From contig JAYMSP010000148.1 of NCBI GenBank assembly GCA_036897095.1, positions 1 through 64,000 on the forward strand: 64,000 bases of DNA, in the 5' to 3' direction. A program made the position numbers and the translations under genes. This DNA comes from Plantago elongata (Eukaryota; Streptophyta; Magnoliopsida; Lamiales; Plantaginaceae). Below, piece after piece: positions 33,321 to 47,428 of this stretch (its first letter is position 1; each line of letters begins with the position of its first letter). The notes under the pieces were generated by a model. The model was not told the DNA's origin. It did no database searches and saw only the letters and a program-made list of their open reading frames with translations.

Positions 33321-36300
33321 ATGGGTTGTGTCAGTTCCAAGAATTCATTATCACCTTCATATGACGGTTCTACAAGGAAATCAGGCCGTAGATCGGGGTC
33401 GGGGCGAACAGCCATCTCGGCACCCTTGCACGGCCCGCTGGAGAAGATAAGGGAGGAGCCTGAGAATGAGGAGAATGGCTTTTATTATTCTGGGAATGTG
33501 AGGGTTGTTAAGAAAGGTGGTGTGGCTAATGATAAAAGGGCTGCTGCTGCTTTTAGCATTAAATTCAAGAGGTTGATAGAAGGCGAACATGTGGCGGCAG
33601 GGTGGCCCGGCTGGCTTTCGGCCGTTGCAGGGGAAGCTATTGATGGATGGTTGCCCTTGAGAACTGAGAGGTTTCAAAGATTGGAAAAAGTAATGATTTT
33701 TCTGGCCTTTCTGTTTTGTTTGATACAATGTTTTTGGATTCTTTTTTTTTTTTTTTTTTTGGTGTATACACTTTTGTATGTTTTATGTGGTTTTGAATGA
33801 TGTATAGAAAATAGATCGGCATTGTTATTCATGGATTATCTTGTTTTACTAATAAGTAATGGTCGGATCACTCTGCGTATGAAGAAGGGGGGAACTGTAT
33901 TGAGCTTATTGTTATGCTGGAAGTACCCTTGAGCTCAAAAACAAAAATAGGTGGCAATTTTTGTTTGATGTATGATTTAGTCAAGAGGTTTCAAGGTTAG
34001 TTTAATTATGAAGGGTAACTGGAGTTGATTGGGCTGTGCTTAAAGGAAAAAAAATTAGGCTGGTATAGTGAATGTTGTGAACTATAGTCGAAGATGGAAA
34101 AATGTAATGCTTTTTGTTGCCTTAGGTTTGATGGTAGAAAGTCATGGATTACTTGATGCGTGCAATAGTGTTAATGTTACCTATTGTTTTGTGTTTAGCG
34201 TAATGGGGATTGAGTTGCTTTTCGGAGGTTCAAATTGGTGAAGGAAACATTATGACGTGATTTCTTTTGTCTAACTGAATCGTTTATCCCAAGCTCATGC
34301 TCAGATGTAACTGCTCTAGGTTGATGGCATATTGCGTATTTTGATACGAAGGCAAAACCTTTTTGAGTGCCTCCTGTTGCTGGACTGGGGTGAGGAAGCA
34401 GCATATGATTATCTAAATTAATCTAGCTATGAATATGCCAAGAAGTTTTAAGTCTTAGTTTTAAGTTTTAAGTTTTAAGTTTTATGCAAGTGATAGAAAG
34501 AAGAGATTGTCACTATGTTTCAAGACATTTGTTGATCTAGGCTGTTACAGTACATCCAAAGAGATATTATTGTGCTGTGATCTGAGAGTTCTGGACAGAA
34601 CATTGCAAGTCTGTATTCTGTTGCGATATTATGCCCCACTTCTGATCGTATCTTATTGTGTAATGAATTAGTCTGATCAGTACAATGTGTGTAATTCTGT
34701 AGATTGGACAAGGTACATACAGTGATGTTTATCGAGCACGTGATTTGGAGACTGGTAACATGGTTGCTCTGAAGAAGGTGCGGTTCGACAATTTCCAACC
34801 AGAGAGTGTGAGATTTATGGCACGTGAAATTAAGATTCTACGCAGACTCAACCATCCAAATATCATGAAGCTAGAGGGTATTATAACTTCTCGGTTGTCA
34901 AGTAGCATACACTTGGTTTTTGAATACATGGAACATGACCTCGCGGGGCTGATATCATCTCCTGATGTTGGATTTACTGATTCACAGGTTAGCCAACCTC
35001 CTTAACTGTTTTGTTTATTTTGGGAACTTTAGACTGCTCACCAATTTGCTCTCTTGACTGGATTTCTCTCTCTTGGAAGTAGATCAAGTGCTATACGCTG
35101 CAGCTACTGCGTGGCATTGAACACTGTCATGCACATGGCATAATGCATCGTGATATTAAGACCTCCAACATATTAGTAAACAATGAAGGCATTTTGAAGA
35201 TAGCAGATTTTGGGCTGGCAAACTTCTTTCGACCGAGGAACAAGCAACCTCTGACCAGTCGGGTGATAACTTTATGGTACCGACCTCCAGAACTCCTTTT
35301 GGGGTCTACCAATTACGCGGAAGCAGTTGATATGTGGAGTGTAGGTTGTGTTTTCGCTGAACTTTTTATTGGAAGGCCTATCCTTAAGGGCCGGACAGAG
35401 GTTAGAACAATTTTCAGGGATCTATATCTATATTTGAAAGAAAAAGACTTTAGGATTCGAAAAAACAGATTATATGTTCATCTCACCTCTGCAGGTTGAG
35501 CAGTTGCATAAAATCTTTAAACTATGTGGGTCGCCGCAAGATGAATATTGGAAAAGGTGTAGGCTTCCTCTAGCTACTATGTTCAAACCACAGCAACCAT
35601 ATGAAAGTACGCTTCGAGAAAGATGTAAAGAATTGCCAACAAGTGCAGTTAGCCTCATAGAAAACCTTCTTTCCATTGAACCTCGCAGGCGTGGTTCTGC
35701 TTCATTGGCTATGAGATCTGAGGTAAATTTTGAGGGCATGAGACTGTCTTCATTTTTCACAAGTAGTAATACTTTGTTTTTCACCTTTTTCCTGCAGTAT
35801 TTCTGTACAAAGCCGTATGCATGCGAACCATCAAGCTTGCCCAAGTACCCTCCAAACAAAGAGATTGATGCCAAATTCCGTGAAGATGTGAGAAGGTACC
35901 ATAATTTCAACTTACTACGATTTGGCCTTTCGAGTAATTTAAAGATTATATGTTAGTCACACGTTTTTGAGGAGTTATCTATTCAGCATAAAAGAGTTAT
36001 CTGTTCAGCATAAAACTATCTGCTGTCGCAAACTTGTACAGACTACAGACACTAATTTTGGCATTATAGAGTTTAAATTAGGAAATGAGCTTACAATGTG
36101 TCGACGGAATATCTAGCATGATTCCATGTAAGTGTTTTGTGTTGTTCTGGAAGTTGATGCGCAAGTACTATTTTCAGGAAGAAAGTAGGTTCCTTATCAC
36201 GGGCACAAACAAACTCTAGAAATTCAAGAAAAGTCCGTAAAACTTTGCAAGAATCAAGTGATTTCTTTAAAGTGGTTCCACAAGAGGTATGTTCTCTCTC

Positions 36301-37073
36301 ATTCTGTATAGATGACTGCTTCTATAAATGTGATTTGGAGATCTTCTTTGTGCTTGTATGTATGGACGTGCAAGCATTCATCCCTAAGGTTTGTGTGTGA
36401 GGCTATTAGTTCTCACCCGATACTTGTTTGCTCAAAGGAGGTGGATGTCAATTGTCAAGGATGTGCTGCGAACCAAGCTAATCGTGCCAACGAACATGTG
36501 AGAAGAATCCGAGCAGGGACACGGACGTCATTGAACCAACGTCTTGAAGCAATGTCGGAGATTTCTCAGACGACACAAGAATCTCAAGTATCAACAACTC
36601 TTTCTGTGCCTGCACATGTTACAGCAAGCGGTTTTGCATGGGCCAAAATGCAGAAGCAAGATGTAGTTAGAAGAATGCGTGGTCGTCCTAGCCCAAGCAG
36701 TCAAAAACCGACTGAGTTAGAGTCATATGGGAGAGAAGACGGGGAGGATACTCCAAGGCCGCCAAGGCACCAGCATCATGACTCGTTCGATGAATCTGAA
36801 ATATATGACCCTCAAGAATTATCAAGGGTAAGCCTGTGTTATCTCATTATATACTTCCACAGCTTCTACTAGAAGTGTGCAATCCCTTTTGAAAGTCCAT
36901 ATACTTGCTGAGTTCTTGCAATCATTTTTTAAATATGACAGGATTATGCCAGTCGGAAGAAGAAAAGCAGGATCGGATTCTCAGCACCATTGATACAACA
37001 GTCGCAAGATAAATATTCTGCGCAGATTGGTCAACATCGTGAGCATCATAGATCCCGATTTCACCAAGGTTAG
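33321..37073 (+). CDS. CDK-like serine/threonine kinase with MGC N-terminus (At1g54610/IBS1-like)
   Basis: Exons 33321-33689, 34703-34987, 35083-35400, 35495-35722, 35798-35895, 36178-36286, 36441-36827 and 36942-37073, giving 641 residues. The N-terminus MGCVSSKN is a textbook N-myristoylation plus palmitoylation site, suggesting a membrane-bound kinase. A ~115-residue N-terminal region precedes the catalytic domain: IGQGTYSDVYRARD (Gly loop), VALKKVRF (catalytic Lys), HRDIKTSNIL, DFGLANFF, TLWYRPPELLLG. The long basic/Ser-rich C-terminal tail (RKVRKTLQ, VNCQGCAANQ, RKKKSRIGFSAP) is typical of this plant CRK/CDKL subfamily, which lacks the PSTAIRE helix of cell-cycle CDKs. Exon 7 may begin three bases earlier (36438) with no frame change. 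Intact. IBS1-type function is only a family analogy. Confidence 0.95.
34444..34486. repeat. TTTTAAG microsatellite in kinase intron 1
   Basis: Five or so tandem TTTTAAG heptamers in the first intron of the CDK-like kinase gene. Confidence 0.7.
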
Positions 37074-37779
37074 GAGGCATGCAGTCATGCATGTTCTCAG
37101 GACAAGAAGGATCATTTTGTATGAATAACGTGTTGTGCCATATTTCCGCAGATTTATGATCCTGCAGTCCAGTCTTGCATATAGCAGAGTAGTAGTCCTC
37201 CACTTACTTTTTGGCCGGTTTATTTAGCCCCTGGAAATCGTCCAAGGCACCCCAAGTAAGCATTTGTTTGTCATGGTGCATTGAACAACTGTATGTTTGT
37301 ATCCACAGATCAATCAATGAAACAAGTCCTTTTGTTCTCTCAGATAACTGGCTAATCACAGAGCAGAACCGAATCATGTGAAGACTGCAAAGTACGATAG
37401 ACAAACGTGACAACATAGGTACACCACAACCGGAATCACTTGAACATTTTCGTCATCAATCTTTCAGCAGAAGAATACTATAGGCTTGAATAGTAATTTG
37501 AGGATACTTTTTCCCTCCATTCTTTCATTCATTTTCCCTTTGGCTACTTTCATCCAAGGTTGATTACATGACAGTATTCACATGATGTGTTCCTGGTGTT
37601 TATATTATTTTTTTAATGTTCTAGTCACAAAAAAAATGTATTTTGCAACCAGCAATTTGTTTCTTGGAGGATCTTGCAAGATCATGCTAATATTATGAGT
37701 GGCATTTTTAAAACTTGGCACTGGTAGTCATTATTTCAGCCTCTACTGTGTTCCAGTAGTACCACTGTCAATAATCCAC

Positions 37780-38350
37780 ATAACCGTAGAGCAAGAGTAT
37801 CCACACTTCCAGGTTCATACCAGTTCAGGTAACGGAAGGCACCCTATCATAATCTGCTCCTTCCTGCAATTCACGTAGGGGGTAGTCAAGATTACACCAT
37901 CTGCTCCTTGCAGGTCCTATTCCAATTCAAGTATCGTATAGCAGCACTGAATACTGATAACACAATCTACTCCTTCCATATCCATACTGCAATTCAAGTA
38001 TCATATTCATTCGGTAGTCCATATTACACAATTGCTCCGGCCACATTCCTTTTTCAATTCAAGTATCATAAGGGCAGCCACGTGATAACAGTCTGCTCCT
38101 TTAGTGTTCCTAACTCGTACTGCAAAACAAGCATCATAAGGTAGTCATTCTCCGCTTATGTGATTACACATTCTGCTTATTCTTTCTCTACTGCAATAGT
38201 CGATATCGATCACACACAATCTAATAATCACTTCATTTTCGTATTCCAATTCAAGTTCATAAAAGGCAGCTCTGGTAACAAAATCAGCTCCTTTCATGTT
38301 CGCAATCCAATTCAAGTGTTATCCCAAATTCCCAACTACAAAATCAACTT
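37780..38350. repeat. Degenerate ~55-65-bp tandem repeat downstream of the kinase gene
   Basis: About nine imperfect units pair a TCTGCTCCTT-type word with a later CAATTCAAGTATCAT-type word, often followed by GGTAGTC or GGCAGC (for example near 37845, 37900, 37970, 38040, 38095 and 38285). Unit length varies. It starts some 700 bp beyond the kinase stop codon. Confidence 0.7.
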
Positions 38351-38929
38351 CCATCACATTAGTGTTCAAAATCAAGATAATATCTCTAGATTCCTCACCA
38401 CGAACAAAAAATTTGTTCTTGAAAGATTATCTTCTATGATTTCGTTAAAGTATTTTAAGAGGTTGGAAAAAAGAACTTTCCCAATCAAGCTTGTTCGAAT
38501 CAAGATAAAAGAATCCCAGCAAGTGAATCATGAAGAAAAACCAGAGACCACTGTAACAAAGCTCATTTTCTCGATAAGTCGACAATTTGATTCAGCTAAG
38601 AAACTGCAAATCGTAGAACAAGACGTAAAAAACCGATCTTGTTTTGTGAAGAAAGGCGAATAAACAAGAAACAGATCGAAGCAAATACAAGACAGAAATA
38701 GAAGTGGAAAAGAGAAGAAAAGTAAGGAATGTAGGGCAAAAATCCATTTCACTATTGACTGCAAACTAGAGCAGCAAAGTGGCCGTGGATGCCCAAATTG
38801 ATTGATGTGCGCCAATCACACAAACGTGCGCCACGAATTAAAACCTCTCTCGTGGAATACCACGCCACCCCTTCTTTCACGGGGGAAGCGCTCGGCCTAC
38901 GGCGCTGTATTTTCATCTCTACCTTCTGC

Positions 38930-39000
38930 TCCTTCGTCTCTATTTATACCCAATTCATCTTCAACACGATCACCTGAAACCCTAATTTTATTTGCTGATT
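38930..39000 (+). promoter_or_regulatory. Orphan promoter-like segment (TATA plus telo-box)
   Basis: A TATTTATACC TATA-like box (38941-38950) is followed some 30 bp later by a transcription-start-like pyrimidine region and a telo-box AAACCCTAA (38977-38985), the combination usual for plant translation-related and housekeeping genes. No coding exon follows on this strand; a MITE begins about 110 bp further on. It may be the remains of a lost gene or the start of a noncoding transcript. Confidence 0.4.
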
Positions 39001-39110
39001 GTGTCCGATACTAATCTTTATTTTGCATATTCACTCCATAGGTTTTCAAATTTTGTTGTACCTTTACAAATTATACGGGCTTTGACGAGAGTCCGAATTA
39101 ACAATATATA

Positions 39111-39350
39111 TTCCATCAGTCTCGTACAATAAGATATAGATACGAACATCTCATAAAATTAGATACGTTCCAACAATAGTAAAAAAGTACCTCCAATAAC
39201 TATTTAATATTTATATTATAATTAAAAAGTACATTCACTAACTAAAACCTCCACTAACTAATTTAATATTCATATTATATCAATAAGCAATTGACTGGAT
39301 TAAAAACGGTGCAGAAAAAATTTGTATCTTATTATACAGAACGGAGGGAA
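39111..39350. mobile_element. Stowaway-like MITE
   Basis: The ends are inverted repeats of about 30 bp (TTCCATCAGTCTCGTACAAT against TTCCCTCCGTTCTGTATAAT), flanked by TA on both sides (39109-39110 and 39351-39352). The length of 240 bp and lack of coding sequence fit Stowaway. Confidence 0.8.
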
Positions 39351-39381
39351 TACTATTTAACTATTCTTATATATTTATTTA

Positions 39382-40254
39382 AGGGAGAATTACAAATTAG
39401 TGTCATCCCTAAATCTTTCCTACACTTTAGTAATATATAAAAAAAACTTCCTATAAATTAGTGTTTATAATTTAATTTTAAATATAATCTCTAACTAAAT
39501 AATAAATATAGTATATTAAATAATTAAAATTAATCTACAATTATCTATTTGGATTCTGTTTAAATTTTATTACGTTAGAATAGAGTAAGATTGACAAGCA
39601 TCATCAAATAATCAAGCATCATTCAGTTTTAACGGTTATCATCATCTCTTCTACCTATAATTACAAGCATCATTTAAAAGTATATTACAAGCAACCTTCA
39701 ATATTAAACAAGCATCGTATTAGCAAACATCACTTGACACTATATTACAAGCACCATTCAATATCAAACAAGTATCGTATTAGCATTCATCATTTAGCAT
39801 TATATTACAAGCATCATTTAACGTTACATTGCAAGCACCACATAATACAAATATAAATACAAAACAATCATCATATTAGTGATGCATGCATCATATAACA
39901 TTAAATTACAAGCATCACATAATATAGTCATGACGAAACAAGCATCATATTAGTAAAAAAAAAACTTGAAATATATAGAAATTTAGAAGGTTGATCATGC
40001 GATGATGATGCTTGTATCAATTGTAATTTGCTTGTTAAATTTGTTTTAACTGGCATGCAATTGTGTTTTGATTTGGTTTCATGTAAATAAGGGATTAATT
40101 TTTATCAATAATATTATTTTTAATTTAAAAGTCACTAAATATTAATAAAATTATTAATTTGTAGGAAGTTTATCACTAAATTGTAGGAAGTTTTTTTATG
40201 TATCACTAAAATGTAAAAAAATTTTGAAATTCACACTACTTTGTAATTATCTCT
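39382..40254. mobile_element. Foldback/Mutator-like nonautonomous element with internal ACAAGCATCAT repeats
   Basis: The ends are imperfect inverted repeats of about 80 bp: left GAGAATTACAAATTAGTGT and AAAAAAAACTTCCTATAAAT, right (as complement) GAGATAATTACAAAGTAGTGT and AAAAAAACTTCCTACAAT. Between them the left arm holds about ten degenerate copies of TTACAAGCATCAT, and the right arm carries the word in reverse complement (ATGATGCTTGTA near 40005). Flanks TTATTTAAG and TTATTTTAA may be a diverged 9-bp target duplication, as Mutator-like elements make. No transposase frame. Confidence 0.6.
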
Positions 40255-40865
40255 TATTTTAAACAATGAATTTTCACCCGTTGTCATACTATTCGAGTTT
40301 TTAATCTTTTGTGTTTTTGGTTTTGATCTCTGAATGATTCAATATTACTCCCTCCGTCTTATTTATATAAGCTATAAACTTTTCGACGTTGTTTTTAAGA
40401 TAGTTAATAGTTTATTGTGCGTTACTGATTTTTATTTTCTCACTAGTTTAGTAAGTGACGTAAATTAGTTGGACATTCTAGAGATTACTAGTTATATTTT
40501 TAGCGGATAATTAGTAGTTATTTATAGGATATCAGTATAAATTTAAGAGGTACAAAATTCATTTTAGACCAAGTACATCATTGTTTCATAGATCGTGAAG
40601 AATGATCCACATCATTCATTTAATATGTATGAACCATATTTACATGTTTATGTGAAGTAATATGGAGCATTCCTTATAATATGGTACATAAGACCTAATC
40701 CAGTTAATAATTTTTTCCATTTTATGATGTACTGGGAAGTGGAAGAGTACATATATTGGATATACATTCTATTTCATTATAAATGCTCAAATTCATGTAA
40801 AAACAAGCAGATAAAAAGAAATACTAGTTGTAATTAATCTGAATTCATATCAATGCAGAAATGGA

Positions 40866-43446
<2,581 letters not shown>

Positions 43447-44354
43447 GATCACTATGAATCTATGAACAGAATAATGAAACACAAAGAGCTGAGTTTGATT
43501 GCTCCAAAATATAATGTATGAATGGGAGAATTGTTTCATTCAAAGGACATGATTAAATGAGAGGGAAATTATTGCTGCCTAGTCAATTATCAATCAAGCT
43601 GATCTAGCAATAAAGGTTGTAACTCGTAGATAAGGCCCGTACCGAAACCAACAGAAAGTAAAGAATTAGAGGAGAGACTGGAAGAAAATAGTAATGTACG
43701 TTCTTCTTTTTCAAGGTCAGAAGAAGAAAGAAATAAGTGGAAGACTAGTAAAGCAGAGTATGAGAGACGAGACGCATGCCATTGAATGGTGAAGGAAGTA
43801 TTCCACACGATGTTCCAATCTACGTGAATGTGTAGTCGCGTACTTTAAGCTTGTGGCAGGTGGAATGTGTTTTCATGGTATGAACATATTGTAAGAGGAC
43901 AGACAAAACACCCTAAGGGTGGACACCAAAAAAGTCCAAAGAGGCCAAAGAAAGAGTAGTAATGATAAAAATGAACTAAAAAACATGTGTTTTATGCATT
44001 GGACATAAAACATGTGGTACATAAATATTAGCTCCAAAAATAAAAATGATATGTCCAAAACCAGGATATACACGAAATATGCCTCCAAACTTCTTGTTAC
44101 TTAATATAACACCACAAATAATTGGAAAAAAAATGGAACAGATTTACATTCCCAAGTTGAAATCTAGAACATACAAGCAACACATCACGGACTAAGCATT
44201 TTCTTTTTATGTGTTACAGACAGCATCTGAAATTAACATTCATACATGTTTCAGTTCAGCCATGTTTGGTTGGCAAATATACTTATGTTTCCTTTCATAT
44301 TTTCTTCTACTTCTTAACTGAGATTTCCGATACCTGCAAGAGCTCAATTTCACC
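43447..44354. other. Intergenic, promoter side of CRK and 3' flank of the EDR2-C gene
   Basis: No gene or repeat structure seen beyond AT-rich flanks. Short minus-strand open frames near 43590-43808 and 43873-44088 show no recognisable similarity. Confidence 0.5.
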
Positions 44355-47300
44355 TCAGTCATCATCGAGCCTGACGATCGTTGGTATTTGCCCACGGTTA
44401 ACGAAATCGATCTTGTTCAAACGTAGACAGCAAAGGATCTTCTCCGGTAGTTCTTCTGGCTTCTGTGCCTGTTTGTTGGACAATTACTTAGTTCTAAGAC
44501 TAACAAAATGAACTTACGCACCATAACATTTGCCGTGAGTTGTGTACCTGAATTGTCAGGCCAAGATTCAATATGCCTTCCTTGAGACGCTCACGGAATG
44601 CTTCAAGACCCTTCCTTGCGATGTAGCTAAACCGATGAATGTCAAGGTCGATTTCAAAGTAATTAGGACCCTGCGTAAAGGAACATTCTTGATGATAAGT
44701 AAGAAGACAAGAAACAATCACAGACACCTATCGCAGCGAGAATGTATGCTTATCTGCCATAATAAGTGCTACACTGCGCTATATAGGACCTTTGGAAAGA
44801 GAGTGATTCTGACCTGATAAAATTGGTGCTGAGGACGGGAAAGAACCGGCTTTTCATTGTAAGCATTGAGAAGCTTCTTTTCAGTAGAACTTGAGACGAG
44901 TTCTTCTGGATTAACCACTCCAACCATAATTTTTAGTCTCTCTCTAAACGGAACGACTGATTCCTTAGTGAATCCTCTAACCTTCTCCGTATCATCCTCA
45001 AACAACCTCTGCATCAAAACGGCAATCATTCAGTAATTTAAACGGACATGCTATTACTTTTTCCATTTTATATATTTTGATTAGTGCATAGAGCAGCAAA
45101 TAAACCTTGAGGATGAAATAAATGAACCTTTTTTAACTGGTCTCAACATATAATGTGTAATACTACTAATGCATCAAAGTTTCAGTATATGTAGAAAAAA
45201 CGGGTTGCTGCACTCAGAACTGATGTAGTATACCTGCATACTTTCTTGAAACTGGGAAGAGATGTCTTCCTCAAAGGTTTCTGAGAGTCTAAAATATAGC
45301 ACAAGGCTTAAGCCCTCTCCATCACTATCACCGAGAAACATGGGTGCTGGATAAGTTGGCAGCTGCAGATTGCAAACAGATGGAACAATTATGAGAACAT
45401 GGAACTGAACAAAATACTAAGAAGGGAGACCGATGCAGTAAAACACAAACTTCATCATTTCTACTCTCTACTCTATACATGATAAAGACCCAGAACTATC
45501 TCTTGAGATTATGAAAGATTTCCAATAATTTCCTAGCAAGGAAAAGTAGAAACACCCGACTCTTTCATGATACTAAAGGCTCCCAGATTTAACTAGAACT
45601 CTATACATGAAACTCCAAAAACAAATTCAGCTCTACTCCTTACTGAAACTACAATATTCTTTCTTTTTCAAACTAAGTTACCCTTTCCTAACGTACTAGC
45701 AGGTTTCCGTCAAAGGTACAATCTTCAATTATGGAATGGAGCTAACCTGTATGTTAACAATGAGCAGTGGAGGCGCTTTGGAGTTAGATTTTAGAGAAGG
45801 AAGATCAAGGTGCTGAGCAATGTGGCTAATCTTTCTTGGGGTAGCGAATAGATCCACACCGATTGGAATGTAAGGGCAAGCATCTGATGCTGGAGTTTTC
45901 TTCTTATCTCTGCAATAATAAATTGTGAGACGGGCTGGATTATTGCAGCACAGACACATATATAACAAACTGTTTTTCATTGTCAAAATGTTAGCATACT
46001 TAAAGTAGGTTTCTCCACGGAGTTCAAACGTTGAGGGTGTAATCTGGGACCAAGTTCCAGCATTCGGCTTCTCCCCGGTAGAACAAGGGATTATTAGACC
46101 AGCCCTTGGGCGATAAAGATACTTCGTCGATGAACCTGGATTAACAAAGGTATAGAAAATGATTTTTAACATAATGAGAGTAACATGCTCTGTCTCAGAT
46201 CATAGTAATTATAAAGTTACTCACGAAATTCATCTGTGTCTGCTCCATCAACAGATTTCCTCACCACGGAAAGCCTGATGACAGTTGATCTCCTTACATG
46301 TGTCTGTGTAGAAGTTGAGATTTTCTCCTTATAGCTCAAAGTAGGAACCAATTGAGGTAATACACACTTCAACAAGTTCTCGGGTACTTTCTCCTCAAGG
46401 TCATTTATATTGTCTTTAAGTCCACTAAAACTTAGCACGGCTCGATCTAAGTTTTTCTTTCTCCCAGCACCAGAATCTTCACTCTTCACTGGCTTTGAGA
46501 GTTCCTTGCTGTGGCTATTGATTAATGTAAATCCAGTTGGCTCTATGAAATTAGACTTTCTATCTGAAGTTATTGATGCATCAAATGGAAGTACTTGTCC
46601 AGGGAAGTAATCTACATGGCAAGGATAATGTTAATTCTCGATAGGCGTCTGTGCTCAAGAGTATCTGCTATGGAACACAGGTATCTCATTCTTTACCAGC
46701 ATAACTATGAAAATCAAATGTCATCTAGGTTTCAAATTTTGGAATAATAGTAAAGTCAAATTACGAATATCAATCTCACATGTTCTGCACAGCAGCCTAA
46801 CATTTGTAGAGAAAATAAAATTTTAAGCTGGATTAAACAAAGACAAACAAAGTTCTTGTTCTTTACCACCATGCACACTGCTGAAGTCATCATCGGAATC
46901 AGAGTCTAATAAGCTGAGTGAGTCAAACCATGCTTCTTCTTGGAGAATTCCTGTAAGCATACAAGTAGCTCGCATCATTTCCAAGTGGCCAAGATGTATG
47001 TCCTTTCACAACAGAGGTTAAAAGTTTCATTTGCTCAACTTCTACGAGGTATTTCAAAAGACTCATGGACACAACATAAAAAGGTAGTGTATACTACATA
47101 AAACTTGAAATTTCACCAACAGATTCACTGTTTCAAAGTATACAAATATACCATTGGCATCGATTTGGCTATGCTGCCACTGCAATTGAGTGAGGTGGAA
47201 AGTGCCATTGGAGACCTCAGATCTTCTGCAGGTGGTAGTGCTCTGAACAAACTCACTAACCGCAAAATCTGTTACTACACTTCCTGAGTCACAACTCTTT

Positions 47301-47428
47301 TTCCTGTTTCCATGTGATACTATATTCAGACGATGCTTCTTGTTGGAACGCCCACGACGCTTCCTCCTTGCTTTGATCGATCTGGGTGTTTCTGTGGCTA
47401 TATGTTGTGATGAAACACAAGCACCCAT
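44355..47428 (-). CDS. EDR2 C-terminal domain (DUF1336) protein with MGAC N-terminus
   Basis: Nine coding exons on the minus strand: 47428-47152, 46950-46867, 46611-46225, 46135-46000, 45909-45747, 45362-45234, 45008-44814, 44670-44548 and 44468-44355, giving 535 residues. The start MGACVSSQH is a probable N-myristoylation and palmitoylation site. It is followed by a Lys/Arg-rich segment ([14 protein letters not shown]), the acidic EEAWFDS...DSDDDFSSV motif of this subfamily, then the EDR2-C domain: [47 protein letters not shown]-type and [21 protein letters not shown], ending IVRLDDD. In EDR2 this domain goes with lipid-binding START/PH modules in defence signalling; here it stands alone, as in a group of shorter plant paralogues. 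A 5' UTR intron (47460-48684) is likely. Confidence 0.92.

Larger units (their letters stand above)
37074..40865. other. 3.8-kb intergenic region: tandem repeat, orphan promoter, MITE, foldback-like element
   Basis: Besides the elements listed separately (37780-38350, 38930-39000, 39111-39350, 39382-40254), a single Stowaway-type end (CTCCCTCCGTCTTATT) stands at 40345. An open frame of 167 codons at 38160-38663 starts inside the tandem repeat and has no similarity I recognise. Confidence 0.5.

Noticed and set aside
35470-35910. 146-codon minus-strand open frame
   Set aside because: Shadow of exons 4-5 of the CDK-like kinase.
38160-38663. 167-codon open frame on the plus strand
   Set aside because: It starts within a degenerate tandem repeat, shows no domain or recognisable similarity, and its composition matches intergenic DNA.
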